Positions 17,060 through 25,744 of a stretch of 64,000 nucleotides of DNA are shown piece by piece (positions within the stretch are counted from its first letter, which is position 1; every line of letters starts with the position of its first letter). The notes beneath the pieces were generated by a model. That model did not search any database, was not told the DNA's origin, and worked only from the letters and a program-made list of their open reading frames with translations. A program made the position numbers and the translations under genes. This stretch comes from Collinsella tanakaei (lineage in GTDB: Bacteria > Actinomycetota > Coriobacteriia > Coriobacteriales > Coriobacteriaceae), in the NCBI RefSeq assembly GCF_016900375.1, contig NZ_JACJKB010000006.1, positions 62,001-126,000 on the forward strand, written 5' to 3'.

Positions 17060-17446
17060 TTACGAGAAACGCTCTGTCCTGTCGTCCGGCTCGTCCCCGA
17101 AGGCATTGGGATGCTCGGCCTGCCAGCGCGCCTCTTCCTCTTCGGCCTCCTGCTGCAGCTGCTTCTTGGTGGTCACGCGAAAGGCGAGGCCCATGGCGTC
17201 CAGAACCTTGACGATCGTCGAGAACCGCGGGTTTCCCTCGCGGCTGAGCGAGCGGTACAGGCTCTCGCGCGAGACGCCGGCCTCCGTCGCGATCGCGTGC
17301 ATGCTGTAGGCACGCGCGACATCGCCGATGGCCTCGAGGAACGATTCCGGGTCGTTGTCGTGCGCCGTGAGGTCCAGGTACATGGCAGCGTCGTCTTGAT
17401 CGTGGATGTAGTCCGCCGTGTCATATTTAGAAAACTCTATTCCCAT
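17060..17446 (-). CDS. Antitoxin, HTH addiction-module antidote (HigA-like)
   Basis: A 128-residue protein with a C-terminal-half HTH (SFLEAIGDVARAYSMHAIAT, EAGVSRESLYRSLSREGNPR, FSTIVKVLDAMGLAF), the pattern of HI1420-type antidotes. The N-terminal ~40 residues are acidic and would neutralise the toxin. GGAAGGG lies 6 bases before ATG 17446. Its start overlaps the toxin's 3' end by 20 bases, so the two are translationally coupled in toxin-first order. It should bind the toxin and repress the operon through the inverted repeat at 17764-17781. Confidence 0.85.
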   Translation of the reverse strand: MGIEFSKYDTADYIHDQDDAAMYLDLTAHDNDPESFLEAIGDVARAYSMHAIATEAGVSRESLYRSLSREGNPRFSTIVKVLDAMGLAFRVTTKKQLQQEAEEEEARWQAEHPNAFGDEPDDRTERFS

Positions 17447-17750
17447 GTTGACCCTTCCAGTAGCTCCATAATTGCTTGGCGTAGGCAATGTCGCGATCTT
17501 GGCTTCGCTTCGTTCCGCCCATCAGCAGAAGGATGAGCTTGAAACCCCTGCGCGCAAGGTAGACGCGATACCCTGGGCCGGTGTGGAAACGCAGCTCAAA
17601 CACGCCGTCTCCGACGGATCTCCAATCTCCCAGAAGCCTGCCGGTTGCCGCGATATCTCGGATGCGCTTGTGGATCGCGAGGCGGGTCCTTCTGTCCCGG
17701 ATGCTCTTTTCCCATCGGTCGAATGCGTCCGTTCGCTCAACCTCGTACAT
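17427..17750 (-). CDS. RelE/ParE-superfamily toxin (HigB / HI1419 type)
   Basis: A 107-residue protein: YEVERTDAFDRWEKSIRDRR, a basic helix, GRLLGDWRSVGDGVFELRFH, GPGYRVYLARRG and the C-terminal LLMGGTKRSQDRDIAYAKQL. This is the addiction-module killer subgroup of RelE-like proteins, which usually cleave mRNA on the ribosome. Start MYEVERTDAF at 17750 follows GGAGG. An 18-bp operator-like inverted repeat lies 13 bases upstream. A 50-codon reading frame with an excellent ribosome site ends inside the toxin start region and might couple to it. Confidence 0.85.
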   Translation of the reverse strand: MYEVERTDAFDRWEKSIRDRRTRLAIHKRIRDIAATGRLLGDWRSVGDGVFELRFHTGPGYRVYLARRGFKLILLLMGGTKRSQDRDIAYAKQLWSYWKGQHGNRVF

Positions 17751-17889
17751 CGCTACCTCCGATTGTAGCCTGTGGGCTACAGGTATCAAGCCTTCGGATG
17801 GTGTTTCTTGGCCTGAGCGGCTGCTGAGCATAAAGTCGAGCTTGGCGATGACGCGGCAGCGTGATGCTGGGCGATAAACAGATGGCCAT
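17737..17889 (-). CDS. Possible 50-codon leader ORF upstream of the toxin gene
   Basis: AAGGAGGGA lies 3-4 bases before an ATG at 17889. The frame runs MAICLSPSITLPRHRQARLY... and stops at a TGA that overlaps the toxin start by 14 bases. It contains the operator-like repeat. The product is basic and unlike any family I know. The strong ribosome site is the only positive evidence; it could be a leader peptide or fortuitous. Confidence 0.3.
   Translation of the reverse strand: MAICLSPSITLPRHRQARLYAQQPLRPRNTIRRLDTCSPQATIGGSDVRG
17764..17781. promoter_or_regulatory. Operator-like inverted repeat of the toxin-antitoxin operon
   Basis: TGTAGCC - TGTG - GGCTACA, a perfect 7+4+7 inverted repeat directly upstream of the toxin ribosome site. 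TA antitoxins of the HTH type commonly bind such sites for autorepression. Confidence 0.65.
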
Positions 17890-17968
17890 GGGTCCCTCCT
17901 TATCTTGCTGGGCGCGCGGGATGCTGCTCGTGGGCAAGACTAGCAAGGACGGCCTAACATATCTTGTA

Positions 17969-18003
17969 CAGATAATGGAATATAACTTACACAGCAGATA
18001 ATG
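17969..18003. promoter_or_regulatory. Direct repeat CAGATAATG x2 in AT-rich intergenic DNA
   Basis: CAGATAATG occurs at 17969-17977 and 17995-18003, 26 bases apart, in the only AT-rich part of the 17890-18138 gap. It is probably part of the promoter region of the TA operon. Assignment is weak. Confidence 0.25.
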
Positions 18004-18073
18004 AAGTTGACGGGCGTTCAGTCCAATCGGCCGATGGCGCCGAGGGCACGCCGAGCGGCACATTCGCCGCCAT

Positions 18074-18107
18074 GAAAAAACGGCCCCGCAGCGAGCTGCG
18101 AGGCCGT
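18074..18107 (-). terminator. Terminator of asnS
   Basis: On the minus strand ACGGCCTCGCAGC pairs with GCTGCGGGGCCGT and is followed by TTTTTT. Confidence 0.85.
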
Positions 18108-18109
18108 GA

Positions 18110-18134
18110 AAGTTTGGAACCTGTCCCCAAACTT
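18110..18134. repeat. Small hairpin between asnS and its terminator
   Basis: AAGTTTGG (18110-18117) and CCAAACTT (18127-18134) pair perfectly around a 9-base loop, four bases after the asnS stop. Confidence 0.5.
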
Positions 18135-18138
18135 GCAG

Positions 18139-19542
<1,404 letters not shown>

Positions 19543-19581
19543 GGATGCCCCTGTTCCTAGGTGACGAAATATACAGACCGT

Positions 19582-19681
19582 CCACCATGATAGCGTGAAA
19601 TCAGGACGGAGGTTTTTTCACATGGCGCCGTGTGCGGCCCGTGTGAAAAACCTCCGCCCCCATTTCACGCCATAATGGGGC
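19582..19681. repeat. Long palindrome between asnS and the ABC-ATPase gene
   Basis: GCGTGAAATCAGGACGGAGG (19593-19612) plus TTTTTTCACA is repeated in inverted form at 19641-19670 with a few mismatches; weaker pairing extends to about 19582 and 19681. It fills the gap between two divergent genes, so it must also contain or flank their promoters. Confidence 0.6.
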
Positions 19682-19701
19682 GGACGATTGAAAGGCGGCT
19701 T

Positions 19702-21471
19702 ATGAAGACGATGGACGACCTGCGCCGTCAGCTTGCGGCGATCGACCGGCGCGGCTATCCCGCGTGCAAAAGCCTGCGCGGTGTCTACGATATGGGCGGC
19801 TTCGCGCTGTCCATCGACCACGTGCAGGGCGATCCCTTTGCTGCGCCCTCGCAGCTGAGCGTTCGGTTGACGGCTGCGCAGGCGGGGATTCCGGGGGAGC
19901 TGGTCGATGCGGGGCACCGGCGCGTTGTGGTGGAGGATCGCCTCATTCGGCGTTTTTCCCGCGAGGTAGGGCGCGTGTCGCACATCGTGCGCGGCTCGGG
20001 CAAAAGCGGGCTGATCGCCACGAGCCGCCCGGGTCCGGAGGTGCTGCCGCGCTCGGCGTGCGAGGTTGCGGCAAGCGGCGGGCTGATCTTGCGCTTCGAG
20101 GCGGGCTTTCCGGCGCATGGGCGAACGGTTGACGCCCGAGGTCTCGAGCGGATGCTCTGCGAGCTTGTACCCGTATGCGTGAGGCGGGCGCTCGTGTTCG
20201 ATACGGCGGCGTTGGCGGAGCTGACGGCGGCTGTCGAGCTTGCCGACGACCAACTTGCCATACGCCGTGAGCTCGAACGCCGCGGGCTGGTGGCCTTTGT
20301 GGCAGACGGCTCCGTGCTGCCCCGTGCGAGCGGCGCCTCGTCGCGGCCGATGGAGGGCGCCCTGCCCTTTGCCTCGCCGGCGTCTCTGCGCGTCGTGCTC
20401 GACCTGCCGCATCGCGGCCCCACGCCCGGCATGGCTATCAAGCGCGGCATCACGCTCATCGTGGGCGGCGGCTATCACGGCAAGTCGACGCTGCTCAAGG
20501 CGCTGCAGGACGGCGTGTACGACCACGTTGCCGGCGATGGCCGCGAGTTTGTCATCTGCGATGCGGGCGCGGTGAAGCTGCGCGCCGAGGACGGCCGTCC
20601 CGTCCATGCGGTCGACATCTCGCCGTTTATCGGCGAGCTGCCCGATGGGCGCGATACCGGGGCCTTTTCTACCTCCGACGCGAGCGGCAGCACCTCGCAG
20701 GCGGCAGCGCTCGTCGAGGCGTACGAGGCCGGCTCGCGCGTGCTGCTGGTGGATGAGGACACCTCGGCCACGAACTTCATGGTGCGCGACGCGCTGATGG
20801 AGGCGGTGGTGGCGCGCGACTGCGAGCCCATCACGCCGTTCGTGGAGCGCCTGCGCGACCTGTGGGAGCAGGCGGACGTGAGCTGCGTGATCGTGGCGGG
20901 GAGCTCGGGTGCGTTCTTCCCGGTGGCAGACACGGTGATTCAGATGGATCGATATGAGGCGCGCGATATCACGGACCGTGCGCACGAGGCGTGTCGGTCT
21001 TGGGGTGTCGAGGCCGCCGCGGCACCGACGCCGCTGGCTATGCCGGATGCACCGCGTTCGGTGCCGAGTGTGGTCGCCGCGACGGTGTCGGATGCAGGGG
21101 GTCGTGCCGAGCGGGGGAGAGGAGCCGGAAGGGGCCGCTCTCGCGCGGCGGGCCGGCAACCGCGCATCAAGGTGGGCGTGCGCGGGCTGGACGAGCTGCA
21201 GGTCGGTGGCGGCATGACGGATATGCGCCTGGTCGAGCAGCTCGTCGATCCGGAGCAGACGGCCGCCCTGGCGCAGCTTGTCCGCGCAGCGGGTGCGCGC
21301 GGGCTGCTCGACGGGTCCCGCACGCTCGTCGAAGCGGTGGCCGCCGTATACGATTACCTGCGCGAACACGGATGGAGTGCGCTTGCCGAACACGGCGAGG
21401 CGGGCTGCGGACTTGCGCTGCCGCGTCCCCAAGAACTATTCGCCTGCCTCAACCGCTGGCGCCCGGCATGA
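19702..21471 (+). CDS. ABC-class ATPase domain protein (PF09818 type)
   Basis: A 589-residue soluble protein starting MKTMDDLRRQLAAIDRRGYP. It has the family's N-terminal signature GVYDMGGFALSIDHVQGDPFA, a P-loop GGGYHGKSTLLKALQDGVYD, GSTSQAAALVEAYEAGSRVL as the signature-like region, and Walker B LLVDEDTSATNFMVRD. These are the blocks of the predicted ABC-class ATPase family PF09818, which has no membrane domain and no settled function. A basic Gly/Arg-rich linker (GRGAGRGRSRAAGRQPR) precedes the C-terminal YDYLREHGW domain. GAAAGG precedes ATG 19702. Followed by half of a repeat element. Confidence 0.85.
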   Translation: MKTMDDLRRQLAAIDRRGYPACKSLRGVYDMGGFALSIDHVQGDPFAAPSQLSVRLTAAQAGIPGELVDAGHRRVVVEDRLIRRFSREVGRVSHIVRGSGKSGLIATSRPGPEVLPRSACEVAASGGLILRFEAGFPAHGRTVDARGLERMLCELVPVCVRRALVFDTAALAELTAAVELADDQLAIRRELERRGLVAFVADGSVLPRASGASSRPMEGALPFASPASLRVVLDLPHRGPTPGMAIKRGITLIVGGGYHGKSTLLKALQDGVYDHVAGDGREFVICDAGAVKLRAEDGRPVHAVDISPFIGELPDGRDTGAFSTSDASGSTSQAAALVEAYEAGSRVLLVDEDTSATNFMVRDALMEAVVARDCEPITPFVERLRDLWEQADVSCVIVAGSSGAFFPVADTVIQMDRYEARDITDRAHEACRSWGVEAAAAPTPLAMPDAPRSVPSVVAATVSDAGGRAERGRGAGRGRSRAAGRQPRIKVGVRGLDELQVGGGMTDMRLVEQLVDPEQTAALAQLVRAAGARGLLDGSRTLVEAVAAVYDYLREHGWSALAEHGEAGCGLALPRPQELFACLNRWRPA

Positions 21472-21547
21472 CAGTTAGGACGGGGTCCACTGTCATGTTT
21501 TCGGGCGCCTCGCGACAAGTTGGGGCCAGGTCCATTCTTGTCGGCAC
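21467..21547. repeat. TGACAG-type hairpin repeat, family C, partial copy
   Basis: CATGACAGTTAGGACGGGGT begins a half-element that ends ACTGTCATG. The second half is replaced by an unrelated inverted repeat, CGACAAG...CTTGTCG. The element overlaps the stop codon of the preceding gene. Confidence 0.55.
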
Positions 21548-21583
21548 GCTGTCGACCGAACGGACCCGCGCCCATTAACACTG

Positions 21584-21982
21584 CTAGAACGTTACCGTGT
21601 GTGGCTCGCTGGTGAACGAGTAGAAAGTCGCGGTGACGTTCTCGAGGGCGAAGACCTCGCAGTTGCCGTCGTCGGCGGCGTACATGCCCTGCAGGTCGGG
21701 ATACTCGCCCAGCACCGCCTGGCGCGCCTCGAGCCGGTCATCGAGCACCGCGTCGGCCGCAAGGCGCATCCACGTGCCGTCTTGGCCGGTCGCGCAGATG
21801 GCTACGCGCGGGTGCGCGAGCATCTGATCGGACACCGGCTTGACCTTACCGGTCTGAATGTAGAGCTTGCCCTCGAATTTGGCGATGGTGCCGAAGGGGC
21901 GGACGTGCGGGTCGCCCTCGGAGCCCATGGTTGCCAAAAAGTACGTTGAGTTCTTCTTCAGATACTCCAATACCTCGTCCAT
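21584..21982 (-). CDS. Pyridoxamine 5'-phosphate oxidase-like flavin-binding protein
   Basis: A 132-residue split-barrel protein: YLKKNSTYFLATMGSEGDPH, VRPFGTIAKFEGKLYIQTGK, VKPVSDQMLAHPRVAICATG. This is the small FMN-binding PNPOx-like class common in anaerobes, probably an FMN- or F420-dependent reductase rather than true PdxH, since it lacks the PdxH C-terminal domain. Substrate unknown. Short single-gene unit. Confidence 0.8.
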   Translation of the reverse strand: MDEVLEYLKKNSTYFLATMGSEGDPHVRPFGTIAKFEGKLYIQTGKVKPVSDQMLAHPRVAICATGQDGTWMRLAADAVLDDRLEARQAVLGEYPDLQGMYAADDGNCEVFALENVTATFYSFTSEPHTVTF

Positions 21983-22190
21983 ACTGCTCCTTTCTCAAAA
22001 AACCGACACCGTAATTTTACCCACCTGCCCGATAGCGTGATGCAGGCAATCGCCGGACGGCATACCTTACGGAGATGTCACGGGAATGTAAGGCGAACCT
22101 ATGGAACGCACCCGACGATGCGTGCACAATAGCGATGCGCGCGACGTCGCTCGGCGGCAGCGCGCACCGATGCTTCAAAGAGAGGTGGAT

Positions 22191-23189
22191 ATGCATCTCA
22201 TCAAACGGTTTCTTGCCGGCTATACCGACAACTTCGTGGCGGCCCTGACGCTATGGCCCGCTGCCTCGCTCGTGCTCACGCTGCCGATTTTGGCCTACCT
22301 GTATCATCGCGACGGTCGCCTTAAGTTCGTATCGATCGTCTCGACCTACCTGGCGGTTCTCTACATCATGGGACTCGCGTGCTTCACGCTGTATCCGCTG
22401 CCCGATGGCAGCACCGGCTTGGGCTTCACCTACGGCGTGCCCTGGCAGCTCGACCCCTTGGCGCCGCTTGACGACTTCCGCCGCGAGGGCGTGGCGGTGT
22501 TGCCGCAGATCGCCTTCAACGTCGTGTTTTTCATGCCCCTCGGTTTTATCGCGGGACGTCTGCTGCGCTGGAAGTTTCTGCCCTCGGTGTTCGTGGGCAT
22601 GCTGACGTCGTGCCTGATCGAGCTGGCGCAGGGCACGGGCGTCTTCGGCATCTACGCGTACGCGTACCGCACGGCCGATGTCGATGACGTGATCTACAAC
22701 ACGTTGGGTGCGGCGCTCGGCTGGTGCTGCGCGGCGCTGCTTTCGGCGGTGTTTCCGCCCGGCGCCCTTGCCGACGAGGACGACATCACCTACACGCCCG
22801 GCGTCATCCGGCGCGGCGTGGCGTTTTGGCTCGACACCCTGATCGTGAGCCTCATCACCATGGTCGTCTGCGGTGCCATCAGCCTTGCGCTGCGCAAGAC
22901 CCAGGGTCTGGAGCACCTGGCCGACGGCTCGTGGTCGACCGTCGTTCCGTTCGTGGTGTTCGCGCTCGTGGAGTGCGTGGTCCCCGCGCTGCGCGACGGC
23001 TCCACGCCGGGTGGCGGATTTGTGCGCATGAGCTGCGAGACCAAGCGCCGAACAGGCATCCACCGTGCGGTGTTCTACCTCGTGCGACTGGTCGTGCTGG
23101 GTGCGGCGTGGTTCTACTATCCCATCGCGCTGCCGGCGCTCGCCTTGTTCTGCCTCATCGCCCGCCGAATGCCCTACGACCTCCTTTAA
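22191..23189 (+). CDS. VanZ-like membrane protein with C-terminal RDD-like domain
   Basis: A 332-residue polytopic protein. The first ~190 residues contain the VanZ pattern: several TM helices, NVVFFMPLGFIAGRLLRWKF, SCLIELAQ, and RTADVDDVIYNTLGAALGW. A second hydrophobic part starting VIRRGVAFWLDTLIVSLITM resembles RDD-family proteins. Such VanZ-RDD fusions occur in Gram-positive bacteria; function is not established, though VanZ homologues can affect teicoplanin sensitivity. Start MHLIKRFL at 22191 follows GAGAGGTGG. A hairpin repeat begins immediately after the stop. Confidence 0.75.
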   Translation: MHLIKRFLAGYTDNFVAALTLWPAASLVLTLPILAYLYHRDGRLKFVSIVSTYLAVLYIMGLACFTLYPLPDGSTGLGFTYGVPWQLDPLAPLDDFRREGVAVLPQIAFNVVFFMPLGFIAGRLLRWKFLPSVFVGMLTSCLIELAQGTGVFGIYAYAYRTADVDDVIYNTLGAALGWCCAALLSAVFPPGALADEDDITYTPGVIRRGVAFWLDTLIVSLITMVVCGAISLALRKTQGLEHLADGSWSTVVPFVVFALVECVVPALRDGSTPGGGFVRMSCETKRRTGIHRAVFYLVRLVVLGAAWFYYPIALPALALFCLIARRMPYDLL

Positions 23190-23190
23190 C

Positions 23191-23293
23191 GTGACAGTTA
23201 GGATGGGGCCAGCTGTCATGCTTTTCGGGCGGGACGGCAGACTGCCCCTCGTTTGCGAAAAGCATGACACTGGGCCCCGTCCTAACTGTCATA
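23191..23293. repeat. TGACAG-type hairpin repeat, family C, full copy
   Basis: TGACAGTTAGGATGGGGCCA ... and its inverted copy TGGGCCCCGTCCTAACTGTCA form ~29-bp arms. Each arm itself ends in TGACAG/CTGTCA. The loop contains GCTTTTCG paired with CGAAAAGC. Confidence 0.75.
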
Positions 23294-23298
23294 CGTAG

Positions 23299-23328
23299 GC
23301 CCGGCGGACAATGCTGCCTGCCGGGCCC
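23299..23328 (-). terminator. Hairpin after aldo/keto reductase gene
   Basis: GGCCCGGC (23299-23306) pairs with GCCGGGCC (23321-23328). T-tract is poor. Confidence 0.4.
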
Positions 23329-23357
23329 TTCGGTTGCGGGGGTTGGATGCGTTCGGG

Positions 23358-24488
23358 CTATTCCTCGATGCCGAGTGCCTCGGCGCAGCGCACGAGCTCA
23401 TCGCGGATCTTGATGTGCTGCGGGCAGGCCTGCTCGCAGGCGCTGCACTTGATACACGACGTCGCGCGCTTGCGGCCGTGCTCGGTCACGAGCCATTTCT
23501 CCTCGTCTTGAGCCTTCTTGAGGTCGCCGTAGAGCGTGAGCATGTTCATCGCCATGAAGGTGCCGGAGATGCCGACGCCCATGGGGCAGACCTTGGCGCA
23601 GTAGTTGCATGCGGTGCAGGGGATGAGCGGGATCTTGGCGAGCTCCTCGCGCGCGCGGTCGAGCGTCGCCTGCTCGGTCTCGGTCAGGCCCGTGAAGTCC
23701 TTCATATACGACAGGTTATCGGCCATCTGCTCGACGTTGCTCATGCCGGAGAGCACCGTGATCACGCCCGGCAGGCTCGCGGCGAAGCGGATGGCCCAGC
23801 TCGCGGCCGACGACTCGGGTTCGGCTTCCTTCAGCACGCGCGCAACGCTCTCGGGCGGGTTGGCAAGCATGCCGCCCTTGACGGGCTCCATGATCACAAC
23901 GGGCTTGTTGTGCGCGCGAGCGACCTCGTAGCATCCGCGCGACTGCACCGATGGATTCTCCCAATCGGCGTAGTTGATCTGCAGCTGCACGAACTCCATC
24001 TCGGGGTGCGCGGTGAGCAGCTCGTCGAGCTCTTCGGGCGTGGAGTGGAAGCTGAAGCCGGCGTGCTTGATCTTTCCGGCGGCCTTCTGCTCCAAGATCC
24101 AGTCCCACAGGCCGAATTCGTTGAATTTCTCGGTGCGGTGCTCGCCCAGGTTGTGCAGTAGGTAGAAATCGAAGTACCCGGCGCCGGTGCGCTCGAGCGA
24201 GGTCTCGAACTGGGCGATGGCGTCGTCGCGCGTCTTGCAGTCGATCCACGCGGCGCACTTGGTGGCGAGCTGGTAGCTCTCGCGCGGGTGGCGCTCGACG
24301 AGGGCACGGCGGATGGCGTCCTCGCTGCCCTTGTAGGCCCAGGCGGTGTCGAAGTAGGTGAAGCCGGCATCGAGGAACATGTCGACCATCTGCTTGGTCT
24401 GCTCGATGTCGATGACGTCGTCGTTCTTGGGCAGGCGCATGAGGCCGAAGCCGAGCTTGCCGATGCCCTCCAGGGTGTAATCTGCCAT
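23358..24488 (-). CDS. Aldo/keto reductase with C-terminal 4Fe-4S ferredoxin domain
   Basis: A 376-residue protein. The TIM-barrel AKR part has the catalytic tetrad D47, Y52, K77 and H112 (FDTAWAYKGSE, LATKCA, FYLLHNLGEH). The C-terminal domain has CTACNYCAKVCP and a second CIKCSACEQACP, each C-x2-C-x2-C-x3-C, for two [4Fe-4S] clusters. This fused class is common in anaerobes and probably passes electrons between ferredoxin-like clusters and a carbonyl substrate. Substrate not readable. Cytoplasmic, single-gene unit. Confidence 0.9.
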   Translation of the reverse strand: MADYTLEGIGKLGFGLMRLPKNDDVIDIEQTKQMVDMFLDAGFTYFDTAWAYKGSEDAIRRALVERHPRESYQLATKCAAWIDCKTRDDAIAQFETSLERTGAGYFDFYLLHNLGEHRTEKFNEFGLWDWILEQKAAGKIKHAGFSFHSTPEELDELLTAHPEMEFVQLQINYADWENPSVQSRGCYEVARAHNKPVVIMEPVKGGMLANPPESVARVLKEAEPESSAASWAIRFAASLPGVITVLSGMSNVEQMADNLSYMKDFTGLTETEQATLDRAREELAKIPLIPCTACNYCAKVCPMGVGISGTFMAMNMLTLYGDLKKAQDEEKWLVTEHGRKRATSCIKCSACEQACPQHIKIRDELVRCAEALGIEE

Positions 24489-24595
24489 AGCCGTTCCCTC
24501 CGTGCTTGATCGCGGTACATCATTGGATTTGTACCCCCGATGTGGCCGTTCAGCCCGGCAAGGGTGTCACTATTCCGCGAACGCAGCGGCCCGCG

Positions 24596-24676
24596 GCACC
24601 TCCCGGCTACGTCCCCAATGAGGCCACGGGCGGCGTGCGGGCACTTGGCCTCATTGGGGACGTAGCCGGAAGGCGC
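24596..24676. repeat. Long perfect-arm hairpin (family D)
   Basis: CCGGCTACGTCCCCAATGAG plus GCC (24603-24625) is repeated exactly in inverted form at 24647-24669 around a 21-base loop; pairing continues weakly outside. It lies between two co-directional minus-strand genes. Confidence 0.7.
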
Positions 24677-24696
24677 CAGCCGAGGTGGCGCGGCCA

Positions 24697-24728
24697 TGAA
24701 AAAAGCCGCCCGGGTGAGCGGGCGGCTT
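24697..24728 (-). terminator. Terminator of the EIIA gene
   Basis: On the minus strand AAGCCGCCCG pairs with CGGGCGGCTT and is followed by TTTTTT. Confidence 0.85.
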
Positions 24729-24758
24729 GTGAGCGATTTCAGCGGTGCTGTGCGTGCG

Positions 24759-25319
24759 TTAGGCGCGGGTGACCAGCAGAGGGTCGCCGAGCTTGACGAG
24801 CGGACGACCGCCGATCATGGTGTTCGACGAGGCGACGTGGTCGATCTTGCGGAACCTCTCCGGGTTGGAGATGACGACCGTCACCATGTCGTCGTAACCA
24901 GCAGCCTTGATGGTCTCGGGGTTGAACGTGAGCAGCGGCGTGCCGGCGGTCACGATATCGCCCGCCTCGACGTGGCGCATGAAGCCCTTGCCCTCCATCT
25001 TGACGGTGTCGATGCCGACGTGGATGAGCACTTCGACGCCGGTGTCGGTCATGATGCCCACGGCGTGGTTGGTGACGGTGACCGTGTTCACGCGGCCGTT
25101 GTTCGGGGCGTAGATGGTGTTTCCGACCGGGATGATGCCGTAGCCGTCGCCGAGCATGCCGGAGGCGATGACCTCGTCGTTGATCTCCTGAACGCTGACG
25201 AGCACGCCGGAGATGGGCGCGTAGACGGTGTCGGCGCGGGTGGCGAACGAAGCGGGTTCGGGAACGGCGTCCTCGCTGGGGGTGAAGAGCGAGGTGCGGA
25301 TCTTATTCAACAGGCTCAT
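24759..25319 (-). CDS. crr: PTS glucose-type EIIA component
   Basis: A 186-residue stand-alone EIIA of the Glc family: TVYAPISGVLVSVQEINDEV, GIIPVGNTIYAPNNGRV, TNHAVGIMTDTGVEVLIHVG, IDTVKMEGKGF. The phosphorylated His is H100 (LIHVGIDT), and H85 (TNHAVG) is the conserved partner. It receives phosphate from HPr and gives it to a membrane EIIB; cognate EIIBC is not in the window. GGAGG precedes ATG 25319. A role as a global regulator, as in enterobacteria, should not be assumed here. Confidence 0.93.
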   Translation of the reverse strand: MSLLNKIRTSLFTPSEDAVPEPASFATRADTVYAPISGVLVSVQEINDEVIASGMLGDGYGIIPVGNTIYAPNNGRVNTVTVTNHAVGIMTDTGVEVLIHVGIDTVKMEGKGFMRHVEAGDIVTAGTPLLTFNPETIKAAGYDDMVTVVISNPERFRKIDHVASSNTMIGGRPLVKLGDPLLVTRA

Positions 25320-25516
25320 AGGTGGTCCTCCTTGGGATCTTGTTTGGTTGCGGAGGTGCCTCCGCGCTCTGCGCCCATGATACCCAAGCGGCATCCTTGG
25401 TAATGCGTGTGGGGGATAATCACGACCTTGTATACATAAAAACCTGCAGGTGGTGCGCACCAGTCGGGCGATTCTGACCCCCTGTTGGCTTAAGAGCGCC
25501 AAAACGCCCTCGGATA

Positions 25517-25625
25517 AACATGACAGTTAGGACGGGGCCCACTGTCATGCAATCCGCGAGCGCGGGGCGGCCTGCCGCTGTGCGCAAAAAAACATGACAG
25601 TGGGCCCCGTCCTGACTGTCATGTT
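25517..25625. repeat. TGACAG-type hairpin repeat, family C, full copy
   Basis: ACATGACAGTTAGGACGGGG... and its near-perfect inverted copy ending TGACTGTCATGT give ~32-bp arms. The loop is GC-rich and unlike that of 23191-23293, so arms are conserved and loop is not. The rest of the 25320-25744 gap holds no supported gene. Confidence 0.75.
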
Positions 25626-25744
25626 CATGCGTGTGAAGACTCTGGAGTTGTCGGCAGGCGGCGCTCGCTGGTATACCCTTGTCTGCGGGTTAACCCGCCG
25701 ATAAACGAAGCAACAACGCAGCAGAAACGGATGGTGCATCACCT

